Below, piece after piece: positions 1 to 10,291 of a stretch of DNA of 64,000 nucleotides. This stretch comes from Salipiger sp. CCB-MM3 (lineage in GTDB: Bacteria; Pseudomonadota; Alphaproteobacteria; Rhodobacterales; Rhodobacteraceae), in assembly GCF_001687105.1 (NCBI RefSeq), contig NZ_CP014595.1, positions 2,245,001 through 2,309,000 on the forward strand. The letters run 5' to 3'. The position numbers and the translations under genes were made by a program. Below the pieces are notes generated by a model. It ran no database searches and was not told the origin of the DNA. It worked only from the letters and a program-made list of their open reading frames with translations. Every line of letters begins with the position of its first letter. Positions within the stretch are counted from its first letter, which is position 1.

Positions 1-2764
<2,764 letters not shown>

Positions 2765-2918
2765 ATCCAGGAACAGCAAGGCTGTTCCAAGATCAGACGA
2801 AGCATACAACCCCTACAAAATACTTGACTTGGTATCTGTCGCTCCCAGCTTCCCGGGGGTGTCGGCCCGCAACCTGCTTCGCAGGTCGCTTCCGCCGACC
2901 CGTCGCGCTGCGCGCGAC

Positions 2919-3067
2919 GTTGTGGGTTTTTCTTGGTTTGGTGGTCATAGCGCAAGCAAAACACCCGGCTCCATTCCGAACCCGGCCGTTAAGTGCTGCC
3001 GCGCCAATGGTACTGCGTCTCAAGACGTGGGAGAGTAGGTCACCGCCAAACCTAGTAAAACCCACAA
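2919..3067 (+). other. Precursor 5S processing stem flanking 5S rRNA
   Basis: An 11-nt arm at 2920-2930 (ttgtgggtttt) is the exact reverse complement of 3057-3067 (aaaacccacaa), so the 5S transcript is enclosed in a perfect stem. This is a likely RNase substrate releasing pre-5S. The left arm overlaps an alternative stem, 2866-2873 pairing with 2919-2926, which encloses two smaller hairpins in the 23S-5S spacer, so the two folds compete. Confidence 0.6.
2936..3052 (+). rRNA. rrf: 5S ribosomal RNA
   Basis: About 117 nt beginning gtttggtggtcat and ending gtcaccgccaaacc. The terminal helix I is formed by gtttggtgg with ccgccaaac. Internal landmarks are ccgaacccggccgttaag and gggagagtaggtc. The gene follows 23S by about 170 nt, the normal order in an rRNA operon. 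Ends are set by the pairing and may shift by 1-2 nt. Confidence 0.95.
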
Positions 3068-3142
3068 TAAATCAACAAAAACGTATCTCTCAAAACGATC
3101 CTCAGCCTTATATTCCTATCCTGCAGCGCCGAGCGACCGCCA

Positions 3143-3173
3143 CGCGACCCACCCCGGTCGCGATTTGCGCGTT
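3143..3173 (+). terminator. Possible rRNA operon terminator
   Basis: A 7-bp GC stem (cgcgacc at 3143-3149 with ggtcgcg at 3156-3162, 6-nt loop) is followed by a short mixed T run (atttgcgcgttt). It lies 90 nt after 5S. The weak T tract makes this uncertain. No tRNA gene is visible in 3053-3325, although many Rhodobacteraceae operons carry an initiator tRNA after 5S. Confidence 0.35.
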
Positions 3174-3325
3174 TGTGTGGGCATCAGCGCCAAGATCGAC
3201 CTGGCCGCATGCTCTCGACGTGGGGCAGGGTATCCGAATGACCCAACGCTAAGCACTCGCAGCGCCTATGGCCGGGGCCTCGCGGGCTGCTATGTTGTAC
3301 TGCATCAGCGTCGTGGGGGGACAGG

Positions 3326-5284
3326 ATGCTTCGTCAGCAAGATGCGCACTTTGGGCCAATGGACTTTCTTGCCGGGGACGGCGAGATGGCGCGGCGTATC
3401 CGTGAGACTGACTGGAGCGCGCATCCCTTCGGCCCGCCCGAGAACTGGCCGCAGTCGCTGCGATCCGCGCTGTCGATCTGTCTCAATTCGGCGTTTCCCA
3501 CGGCCATCTACTGGGGGCCGGAGTTGCGGCTTCTCTACAATGACGCCTGGGCCCCAATCCCCGGACCGCGGCATCCGGCCTCGCTCGGCGCGCCCGCGCG
3601 CGAGGTCTGGAGCGACATCTGGTCGATCATCGAGCCACAGTTCAACGAGGTGATCCGCAGCGGCAGCGGGCTTTTCCTCGAAGACCAGATGCTGCCCATG
3701 CAGCGCTTTGGCTATCTAGAGGAAACCTATTGGAATTATAGCTTTACGCCGATGCGAGGCGAGCTCGGTGAAATCGTTGGGGTCTGGAATTCGGGGAGCG
3801 AGACCACCGAGAACGTGATCCAGCGGCGCAATGCCGAATGCATGGTGAAGCTGAACGAAGCGCTGCGCAATTGCACCAGCGCGCAGGACGGGATGCAGGT
3901 CTCTCTTGAGCGGCTGGGAACCCATCTGGGGGCCGATCTCGTCGGGCTGGCGGAGTTCGACGGCAGCGGCACCGCCGTTCCGCTGTGCGAGGTTTATACG
4001 CCGCAGTCTTCGGCGCGTCGGCCCGAGGGGGCGTCGATGTTTGGCCCGGCGCTGCTCGCCGAGCTCAAAGCTGGCATGGACGTCTTTGTCAGCAGAGGCG
4101 AGGCAGGGCAGGACCCCGAGACGGCGGCCTATATGTCAGCGCGCAATCTGGCCAGCGGCGTGCTGGTGCCGTGGCTGTCGGGCGGCGCGCTGCATGCGGT
4201 GCTCTATATCCACTGGTCCCGGCACCGATCGACCGGCGTGCTCGACGTGGCGCTGGTCGAGAAGGTGCTCGAGACGGTGATTTCTTGGGCCGAGCTGGAG
4301 CGGGCGCGGGCGCGCGAGGCGGTGATGTCGCAGGAGATCGACCACCGCGCGCGGAATATTCTGGCGATCCTGCGCGCCGTGGCGCGGTTGATTTCGGCCG
4401 AGACCGTCGCGGACTACAAGGCCAAGCTCGATGACCGGATCGCGGCACTGGCACGGATCCATGGTCTGCTGTCGCAGCGCAAGTGGGACGGTCTGACCCT
4501 GCGCGAAGTGATCGAGGTCGAGATCGCAACCTTCGGCGTTGCCGAAGGCGTCCGCCTGTCGCTGTCTGGTCCCGAAGTTTCGCTGCCGGCGGGCGATGCG
4601 CAACTGCTGGCGATGATGATCCATGAGATGAGCACCAACGCCTTAAAACATGGCGCGCTTGGCGATCCCGAGGGCGCGCTCGAGGTGGACTGGAGCGTGC
4701 GGAGCGAAGATGGCGCGGTGTTGCTGCGCTGGGTCGAGCAGTCTGGTCTCATCGTGCCCGAGGAGGCTCAAGATGACCTTCCGCGCGGCTTCGGCACCGT
4801 TCTACTGCAGCGTGTGGTTCAGGACCATTTTCAGGGACAGATCGAGCAAGCCATTGCGCCGGGGCAGTTCAGCTACGCGGTAACCCTGCGCAACGGCGCG
4901 TGGTCTGCTGAGCCCTCCGCTTCCGCCGCCGAGGTCATCGCAGGGGGAGATGATCCTGCAACGACGGTCCTGATCGTCGAGGACGAGCCGATCATCGCAT
5001 TGGACCTTGCGGGTATGATGGAAGACGCAGGCTATGCGCTTTTTGGTCAACATGGCACCGTTGCTACGGCGCTCGAGGCGCTTGAGAAGGGCATGCCTGA
5101 CCTTGCCCTGCTGGACGAGAACCTTGCGGGCGAGCGCTCGACAGCGGTGCTGGACAAGCTGATGGCGCATGGTGTGCCGGTGGTGATCATCTCGGGCTAT
5201 GACGGCGAGGCGATGACCGGCGTGCCCCGGCTTGCAAAACCCATCTCTGAGGCCGAGCTTCTGGCTACGCTGAAAAGCATGTGA
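3326..5284 (+). CDS. HWE-family hybrid sensor histidine kinase with receiver domain
   Basis: 652 residues, no membrane segment, so a cytoplasmic sensor. A PAS-like domain occupies about residues 30-160 and a GAF-like region about 175-320. The HWE kinase core follows, with phospho-acceptor His340 (EIDHRARN), an N box (IHEMSTNALKHG) and the family hallmark W469-x-E471. The C-terminal receiver (about 545-652) has the acidic pair EDE, phospho-acceptor Asp597 (LLDEN) and the conserved Lys in AKPIS. Fused receivers on HWE kinases are common in alphaproteobacteria and often act in light or general stress responses; the signal here is unknown. The start at 3326 is chosen because a strong GGGGGGA Shine-Dalgarno lies 7 nt upstream. 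No partner gene is adjacent; the next gene is convergent. Confidence 0.9.
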   Translation: MLRQQDAHFGPMDFLAGDGEMARRIRETDWSAHPFGPPENWPQSLRSALSICLNSAFPTAIYWGPELRLLYNDAWAPIPGPRHPASLGAPAREVWSDIWSIIEPQFNEVIRSGSGLFLEDQMLPMQRFGYLEETYWNYSFTPMRGELGEIVGVWNSGSETTENVIQRRNAECMVKLNEALRNCTSAQDGMQVSLERLGTHLGADLVGLAEFDGSGTAVPLCEVYTPQSSARRPEGASMFGPALLAELKAGMDVFVSRGEAGQDPETAAYMSARNLASGVLVPWLSGGALHAVLYIHWSRHRSTGVLDVALVEKVLETVISWAELERARAREAVMSQEIDHRARNILAILRAVARLISAETVADYKAKLDDRIAALARIHGLLSQRKWDGLTLREVIEVEIATFGVAEGVRLSLSGPEVSLPAGDAQLLAMMIHEMSTNALKHGALGDPEGALEVDWSVRSEDGAVLLRWVEQSGLIVPEEAQDDLPRGFGTVLLQRVVQDHFQGQIEQAIAPGQFSYAVTLRNGAWSAEPSASAAEVIAGGDDPATTVLIVEDEPIIALDLAGMMEDAGYALFGQHGTVATALEALEKGMPDLALLDENLAGERSTAVLDKLMAHGVPVVIISGYDGEAMTGVPRLAKPISEAELLATLKSM

Positions 5285-5321
5285 AGGGCCAGCCGGTCAG
5301 GGTAGAGCGGCTGGCTTGCGC

Positions 5322-6257
5322 TCAACGCTCCGCGCGGCTTTCGGTCGTCTTCGCACGAAGGTCGCGAAACTGCTCTTCGAAGGCGGCGGCGGTGGGCGAG
5401 GGCGCGCGCCGCGCCGGGGTCAGCAGGTAGAGCTTGCGTTCGAGCCGCAGGTCCGCGAGCGGGACGAAGGCGATGCCCGGATCGTTGAACAGCTCTACCG
5501 CATTGCGCGGCAGCAGCGCGATGCCCACGCCCGCGCGTACGAGGCAAAGCTGCGCGATGGTGGAATGGCTCCGCAGCGGGCCGGTTTTGAACCGCGCGGG
5601 CAGCGCCGCGCCCGCAAGCAGCCGCGAGGTGCCGGTGTCCGCGCCAAGGTGAATGAGCTCTTGCGGATCAATGGCATCCAGCGGAACCGCCGCCGCGGCA
5701 CGCGCCAGAGGGTGACCCGCGGCGCAGGCCAGCCCGAAGAGATCGGCGGCGATCTCGGTCTGAACAAGCTCTGGCGAGCTGCGGGCGCGTCCCGCGATGG
5801 CCAGATCCAGCCGGTCGTCGGCGACCATGCCCGCCAGCGCCTCGGCAACATCGTCATGCAAGGTCAGTTCCACATCGGGATGGCTCTGACGGAAAGCGGC
5901 AATCGCCGGGGCCACATGCGGGGTGATCGCCGAGGGCGTCGCGCCGATCCGAAGGCGCCCGCGCAGACCGCGCGCCCGATCGCGCAGCCGCGACAGCGCG
6001 CGGTCCATGGCCGCGAGCAGCGGTGCCGTCTCTTCAAGAAACTCCTGTCCCAGCGGCGTTGGCGCAGGCGGGCGGGACCGGCGGTCAAAGAGCGCGCCGC
6101 CGGCGATGTCCTCAAGCTGGCGGACCGTCTCGGTCAGCGCCGAGGGCACCACACCCAGACGGTCCGCGGCGCGGGCAAAGCTGCCCTCGGCGCGGATTGT
6201 GTGGATGGCGCGCAGGTGGCGCAGGTTGAAGTTCGTATTTTCTGAATCAATCTTCAT
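5322..6257 (-). CDS. LysR-family transcriptional regulator
   Basis: 311 residues. An N-terminal winged helix-turn-helix (about 8-66, with GSFARAADRLGVVPSALT) is followed by a periplasmic-binding-protein-like effector domain (about 92-295). The start MKIDSEN is taken because it begins the LysR alignment; the reading frame runs upstream for another 1.8 kb, but that part is antisense to the neighbouring dehydrogenase gene. It is divergent from the FAD/Fe-S dehydrogenase at 6318, with 60 nt between the starts, so it probably controls that gene and itself. Its inducer cannot be read from sequence; a 2-hydroxyacid is a reasonable guess from context. Confidence 0.9.
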   Translation of the reverse strand: MKIDSENTNFNLRHLRAIHTIRAEGSFARAADRLGVVPSALTETVRQLEDIAGGALFDRRSRPPAPTPLGQEFLEETAPLLAAMDRALSRLRDRARGLRGRLRIGATPSAITPHVAPAIAAFRQSHPDVELTLHDDVAEALAGMVADDRLDLAIAGRARSSPELVQTEIAADLFGLACAAGHPLARAAAAVPLDAIDPQELIHLGADTGTSRLLAGAALPARFKTGPLRSHSTIAQLCLVRAGVGIALLPRNAVELFNDPGIAFVPLADLRLERKLYLLTPARRAPSPTAAAFEEQFRDLRAKTTESRAER

Positions 6258-6317
6258 ATGTTTCAATTTCAAAGAATGCGGGTCTTCGGTCAATATGCCG
6301 CCAGACAGGAGACCCAG

Positions 6318-9149
6318 ATGACCGCCACCGACCGCAGCCTTTCCGACGCCATCGACCGACTTCCGCGCGCCCTGAAGGACGCGGGCTTTCGCGGAGAGGT
6401 GACGCGTGACAGCGCGCTGAGGGCGGCCATGTCCACCGACAATTCCGTCTATCGCATCCTGCCCGACCTCATCGTCGCGCCGCGCGATGCTGCGGATGTG
6501 GCGGCCTGCATGTCGGTGCTGGAGCGTCCCGAGTTTGCCCATGTCCCGCTGACCGCGCGCGGCGGCGGCACCGGCACCAATGGCCAGAGCCTCAACCGCG
6601 GCATCATCCTCGACATGCGCCGCCATATGCACCGGCTGCTGGAGGTCGATCCCGAGGGACAATGGGCCGACGTGGAGCCGGGCATCGTGCTCGACGATCT
6701 GAACGCGCAGCTGCGGCCTAAGGGGCTGTTCTTTGCGCCTGAAACCTCGACCTCGACCCGCTGTGTCGTCGGCGGCATGGTGTCGACCGATGCTTCGGGC
6801 AAGGGCTCGCGCATCTACGGCAAGACCTCGGACAATCTCTTGGGGGTCGAGATCGCGCGGGGGCAGGGGCTGGTCTCCAGCCTCAGCGACGCGCCGGACT
6901 GGGCCGCGCCGATGCTGGCGGCGGCAGAAACCGCAGCGCGGGCCGGGCGCGCGGCCTTCATCAAAAACACCCCGCGGCTCAACCGTCGCTTCACCGGCTA
7001 TGACCTCGAGCGCGCCTGCCCCGAAGAGGGCGGCTTTCAGTGGTGGCGGCTGTTCCCCGGATCCGAAGGCACGCTTGGGCCGATCACCCGCATCCGGGTG
7101 AAGCTCCGCCCGCTGCCCAAGGAAAAGCGCCTCGTGGTCGCCGGGTTTGCCAGTTTCCGCGACTCGCTGGCCGCTGCGATGCCGCTTCTGCAGGACAATC
7201 CGACCGCCATCGAGGTGATGGACGAGCGGGTGCAGGCCCTCGCCGAAGAGGCCGGTCTGCTTGGCCGCCTGCCCGAAACCCTGCGTCCGCTGGGCGGTGA
7301 GGCGCTGGCCTACACATTCGTCGAATTCAATGGCGACGATGCCGCGGAACTTGCGGCGCGCATCGCGGCTTGCGAGGCGCGTCTGCAGGGCTTGCCCGGC
7401 ATCCGGGCGGTGCATGTCGCGGCAGGCAGCGATGAAATCCGCGACCTTTGGGCGGTCCGCTCGGCCGGTGTCGGGCTCTTGGGCAAGATCGACGGCCGGG
7501 CGCGCCCCGTTGCCTTCGTCGAAGATTGTGTTGTGCCGCCCGAGACGCTGCCGGAGTTCCTCGACGGTTTTCTCGACATTCTCACCCGGCATGGGCTGAG
7601 TTTTGGCATCTACGGCCATGTGGACGTCGGCTGCCTGCACATCCGCCCGGCGCTCGACATTGACGCAGAGGAGGGCCGCGCGCGGCTGGTGCAGGTCTCT
7701 GACGAGATCTTCGAGTTGGTCAACCGCCATGGCGGCATCTTCTGGGGCGAGCACGGCAAAGGGGTGCGCGGTGCCTATCTCGAGGGCTGGATCGGGCCGG
7801 AGGCCTATGCCGCGCTGCAGGGGGTAAAGGCCGCCTTCGATCCTTCGGGGCGTTTCAATCCCGGCAAACTGGTCGCCGCGGGCGCGCCGGTCATGGGTAT
7901 CGCCACGACACCCTTCCGCCCGTTCAACGCACCTGAGGGCGATCCGCTGGAAAAGGCTTTCCGCTGCAACGGCAATGCCCAATGCCTCAGCTATGCGGCG
8001 AGCGTGCCCATGTGCCCGTCCTTCAAGGCGACGGGGGACGTGCGACACTCGCCGAAGGGACGCGCCGATGCGCTGCGCGCATGGCACGGGGACCGGCAGA
8101 CCGGAGAGGCGACGATAGACGAGGCGGACCTTCTCGGCACGCTCGACACCTGCCTCGGTTGCAAGGCCTGCGCCTCGACCTGCCCGGTGCAGGTGGACAT
8201 CCCGGCGATGCGGGCGGCGTTCTACGCGGAGGTCTACACCCGCAAGGCGCGGCCGCTGACCGACCGGGCGATGCTGCTGGCCGAACGTCTGAGCCCGCTC
8301 ATGCTGCGCGCGGCACCCGTGATACGACCGTTCTGGCCGCTCGCACGGCGCGTGGCAGAGGTGATGCTGGGCGTGACGGATTTACCCGGAGAACTAGCGC
8401 ACCCCTTGCCGCGTTCGGCACGGATCTCGCTGGCCGAGCTCAAACAGCGCGCGCTTCCGGAGCGTGCGGTTCTTGTGTGGATGGATTGGTTCTCGGCGCT
8501 CTATGACGGCGTGACGCAGCGCGATGTCTATCAAGGCCTCACGGCGCTCGGTTATGCGCCGCTCTTTGTCGAGATGCTGCCAGCGGGCAAAGTGGCGGGC
8601 GATCTTGGCGACCGGGCGGGGTCTGCGAAGATGGCGGGGCGTTTGGTGGCGGCGCTCAGCAACGGCGCGGCCAGCGGCGCGCCGATGATCGGTCTCGACC
8701 CGGCCTTCGTCATGGCGCTGCGGCAGGACTATCGCAAGGCGGGGCTCGACGTGCCGGAGGTGCTCTTGCCGCAGGAATTTCTTGCGGCGGAGGTCCGGCG
8801 CGGGGCGACGCTGCCGCAGGTGCCCGGCGGGGCGCTGAGCCTCTTCACCCATTGCACCGAAAGTACCGGAGCGCCGGGGGCGCGGAAAGACTGGCAGGAG
8901 GTGTTTGCCGCGCTTGGCCTGCAGATCGACACGCCCGCGACCGGCTGCTGCGGCATGGCGGGCATGTTTGGGCACAAAGAACGGCACCAGCAGATGTCTC
9001 GCAAGCTGTTCGATATGTCTTGGGCGGAGCCTTTGGCCAAGGCTGAGGAGGCAGTGGCCACGGGGTTTTCCTGCCGCTGCCAGACGGAGCGGCTCGCGGG
9101 CATGCCGATGCGTCACCCGCTGGGCCTGATTGCCGACCGTCTGAAATAA
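6318..9149 (+). CDS. FAD-linked oxidase with 4Fe-4S and CCG domains (YdiJ-like D-2-hydroxyglutarate dehydrogenase)
   Basis: 943 residues, close to E. coli YdiJ (about 1,018). Order of parts: PCMH-type FAD-binding domain with the glycine-rich loop RGGGTGTNGQ (81-90), FAD-oxidase C-terminal domain (to about 530), a first Cys cluster from Cys550, a classic 4Fe-4S motif Cys612-x2-Cys615-x2-Cys618-x3-Cys622-Pro, and a GlpC-like CCG domain with Cys877-Cys878. Proteins of this layout oxidise D-2-hydroxyacids, notably D-2-hydroxyglutarate, and pass electrons to the quinone pool. ATG 6318 is preferred over ATG 6258 because AGGAG lies 5 nt upstream and the earlier ATG abuts the LysR start. Substrate is inferred from the family. 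Confidence 0.85.
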   Translation: MTATDRSLSDAIDRLPRALKDAGFRGEVTRDSALRAAMSTDNSVYRILPDLIVAPRDAADVAACMSVLERPEFAHVPLTARGGGTGTNGQSLNRGIILDMRRHMHRLLEVDPEGQWADVEPGIVLDDLNAQLRPKGLFFAPETSTSTRCVVGGMVSTDASGKGSRIYGKTSDNLLGVEIARGQGLVSSLSDAPDWAAPMLAAAETAARAGRAAFIKNTPRLNRRFTGYDLERACPEEGGFQWWRLFPGSEGTLGPITRIRVKLRPLPKEKRLVVAGFASFRDSLAAAMPLLQDNPTAIEVMDERVQALAEEAGLLGRLPETLRPLGGEALAYTFVEFNGDDAAELAARIAACEARLQGLPGIRAVHVAAGSDEIRDLWAVRSAGVGLLGKIDGRARPVAFVEDCVVPPETLPEFLDGFLDILTRHGLSFGIYGHVDVGCLHIRPALDIDAEEGRARLVQVSDEIFELVNRHGGIFWGEHGKGVRGAYLEGWIGPEAYAALQGVKAAFDPSGRFNPGKLVAAGAPVMGIATTPFRPFNAPEGDPLEKAFRCNGNAQCLSYAASVPMCPSFKATGDVRHSPKGRADALRAWHGDRQTGEATIDEADLLGTLDTCLGCKACASTCPVQVDIPAMRAAFYAEVYTRKARPLTDRAMLLAERLSPLMLRAAPVIRPFWPLARRVAEVMLGVTDLPGELAHPLPRSARISLAELKQRALPERAVLVWMDWFSALYDGVTQRDVYQGLTALGYAPLFVEMLPAGKVAGDLGDRAGSAKMAGRLVAALSNGAASGAPMIGLDPAFVMALRQDYRKAGLDVPEVLLPQEFLAAEVRRGATLPQVPGGALSLFTHCTESTGAPGARKDWQEVFAALGLQIDTPATGCCGMAGMFGHKERHQQMSRKLFDMSWAEPLAKAEEAVATGFSCRCQTERLAGMPMRHPLGLIADRLK

Positions 9150-9299
9150 GCTTCGCGAAGGCTCCAAACCCGGTGTTTTGCCCCGGAAGGCCGCAGGATT
9201 GATCACCTGCGCGCCGAAGCGCGTTCGCGGGCAGCCCATCCTTCCCATTCCCGTTGCGCCGGGTAACCCGTTCCGCCAACCTGTGGAAACAGTCTATAT

Positions 9300-9328
9300 T
9301 GGTGACCAAACCGTCACCATTTTGGTGA
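9300..9328. promoter_or_regulatory. Operator-like triple GGTGA/TCACC repeat upstream of the DeoR gene
   Basis: TGGTGAC at 9300-9306 and GTCACCA at 9313-9319 form a perfect 7-bp inverted repeat with a 6-nt spacer. A third half-site, GGTGA at 9324-9328, makes a second inverted pair with TCACC (9314-9318). The cluster ends 20 nt before the GTG start of the regulator gene, so autoregulation is likely. Confidence 0.5.
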
Positions 9329-9348
9329 ATGTTTTTGGGAGGACCCTC

Positions 9349-10131
9349 GTGAAGCCAGCTGCGCGCCGGGAAATGATTGTGCAACTTGTCGAGGATCTCG
9401 GGGAGGTGCTTGTCGACAGTCTTGCCGAAAGGTTCGATGCCTCCCGCGAGACGATCCGGCGCGATCTGAACGAATTGGACGGGGCGGGGCGGATCCGCAA
9501 GTTTCACGGCGGGGCCCGCAAAGCCTCGAGCCGGGGCGACGGCGGGCTTGTCGAGGGGCCTTTCGACACGCGGATGGAGACATTGGCGGGCGAAAAGGCG
9601 GCGATCGGGCGCTGCGCCGCGGGCCTCTTTGACGAGGGGGCGGTGATCTTCATCGACACCGGATCGACAACGATCGCCTTTGCACGGGCGTTGGCGCGGC
9701 GGCGCGCGCTTACCGTGATCACCAATTCGCCGGAGATCGCCCGCCTTCTTTCCCGCCCCGAGGGCCAGCATCGGGTCTACCTCGTCGGCGGCGAGATTGC
9801 CGCCGAGGGTCGCGAGACGCTGGGCGCGCTGGCCATCGAACAGCTTGGCCGTTTCAAGGCCCGCCATGCGGTGCTCACGATCGGCGGGATGACCACCGGG
9901 GAAATCATGGATTTTGACCTGCGCGAGACGGAACTTGCCCGCGCCATGGTCTCGCGCGCGGAAGAGGTCACCGTGCTGGCGGATCACAGCAAGCTTGGCC
10001 GCGCGGCGGTGTTCGAGGTGGCGGCGCTCACAGACATTGATCGTTTGGTGACTGACCGTTTGCCCACCGCCGAGATGCAGGCGGCACTGCGCGCGGCAGG
10101 GGTCGATCTAATCATCGCGCCCGACGAGTGA
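9349..10131 (+). CDS. DeoR/GlpR-family transcriptional regulator
   Basis: 260 residues, the usual length of the family. The N-terminal DeoR helix-turn-helix (about 4-58) contains the family signature SRETIRRDLNEL. The rest is the sugar-phosphate-sensing domain with DTGSTT, TNSPEIA, GGE and the C-terminal DHSKLGR motif. The start is GTG 9349, preceded by GGGAGGA 5 nt upstream; nothing upstream in frame resembles the family. It precedes the polyol-phosphate operon on the same strand, from which it is separated by a terminator, so it is the likely repressor of that operon with a phosphorylated polyol as inducer. Confidence 0.9.
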   Translation: MKPAARREMIVQLVEDLGEVLVDSLAERFDASRETIRRDLNELDGAGRIRKFHGGARKASSRGDGGLVEGPFDTRMETLAGEKAAIGRCAAGLFDEGAVIFIDTGSTTIAFARALARRRALTVITNSPEIARLLSRPEGQHRVYLVGGEIAAEGRETLGALAIEQLGRFKARHAVLTIGGMTTGEIMDFDLRETELARAMVSRAEEVTVLADHSKLGRAAVFEVAALTDIDRLVTDRLPTAEMQAALRAAGVDLIIAPDE

Positions 10132-10160
10132 CGGCCCATGCGCTGAAACTTTCCGCAAAG

Positions 10161-10185
10161 CCCGCCCCGGTCGGCGGGTTTTCTT
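10161..10185 (+). terminator. Rho-independent terminator after the DeoR gene
   Basis: Stem CCCGCC (10161-10166) with GGCGGG (10173-10178), 6-nt loop, followed by TTTTCTT. It lies 30 nt after the regulator stop codon and separates it transcriptionally from the next operon. Confidence 0.8.
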
Positions 10186-10244
10186 GTTCATGCACTGCCG
10201 CAATGTTGTGGATACAGTCATTATGATGCACGATCAGTCAAAAT

Positions 10245-10272
10245 CCAAAGCGCCAATCATTTCGCGCTTTGG
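10245..10272. promoter_or_regulatory. Perfect 9-bp inverted repeat before the polyol operon
   Basis: CCAAAGCGC at 10245-10253 and GCGCTTTGG at 10264-10272 are exact reverse complements separated by 10 nt. The repeat ends 19 nt before the TTG start and 7 nt before its Shine-Dalgarno. It may be an operator or a leader hairpin. Its sequence differs from the GGTGA cluster upstream of the DeoR gene. Confidence 0.45.
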
Positions 10273-10291
10273 AAAGTGACGGAGGCGTAGC

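Noticed and set aside
2866..2926. Spacer hairpins after 23S as a transcription terminator
   Set aside because: A T run follows, but 5S comes immediately after, so termination here would cut the operon. A processing role is more likely.
3053..3325. Possible initiator tRNA after 5S
   Set aside because: I looked for a cloverleaf with a CAT anticodon and CCA end and found none; only a weak terminator-like stem is present.
5316..6245. Plus-strand frame of 309 codons opposite the LysR gene
   Set aside because: Composition is typical of antisense shadow (Arg, Gly, Ala runs) and no motif is present.
6258..8087. Upstream extension of the LysR frame to 8087
   Set aside because: The extra 610 residues are antisense to the FAD/Fe-S dehydrogenase and low in complexity; the LysR domain begins at 6257.
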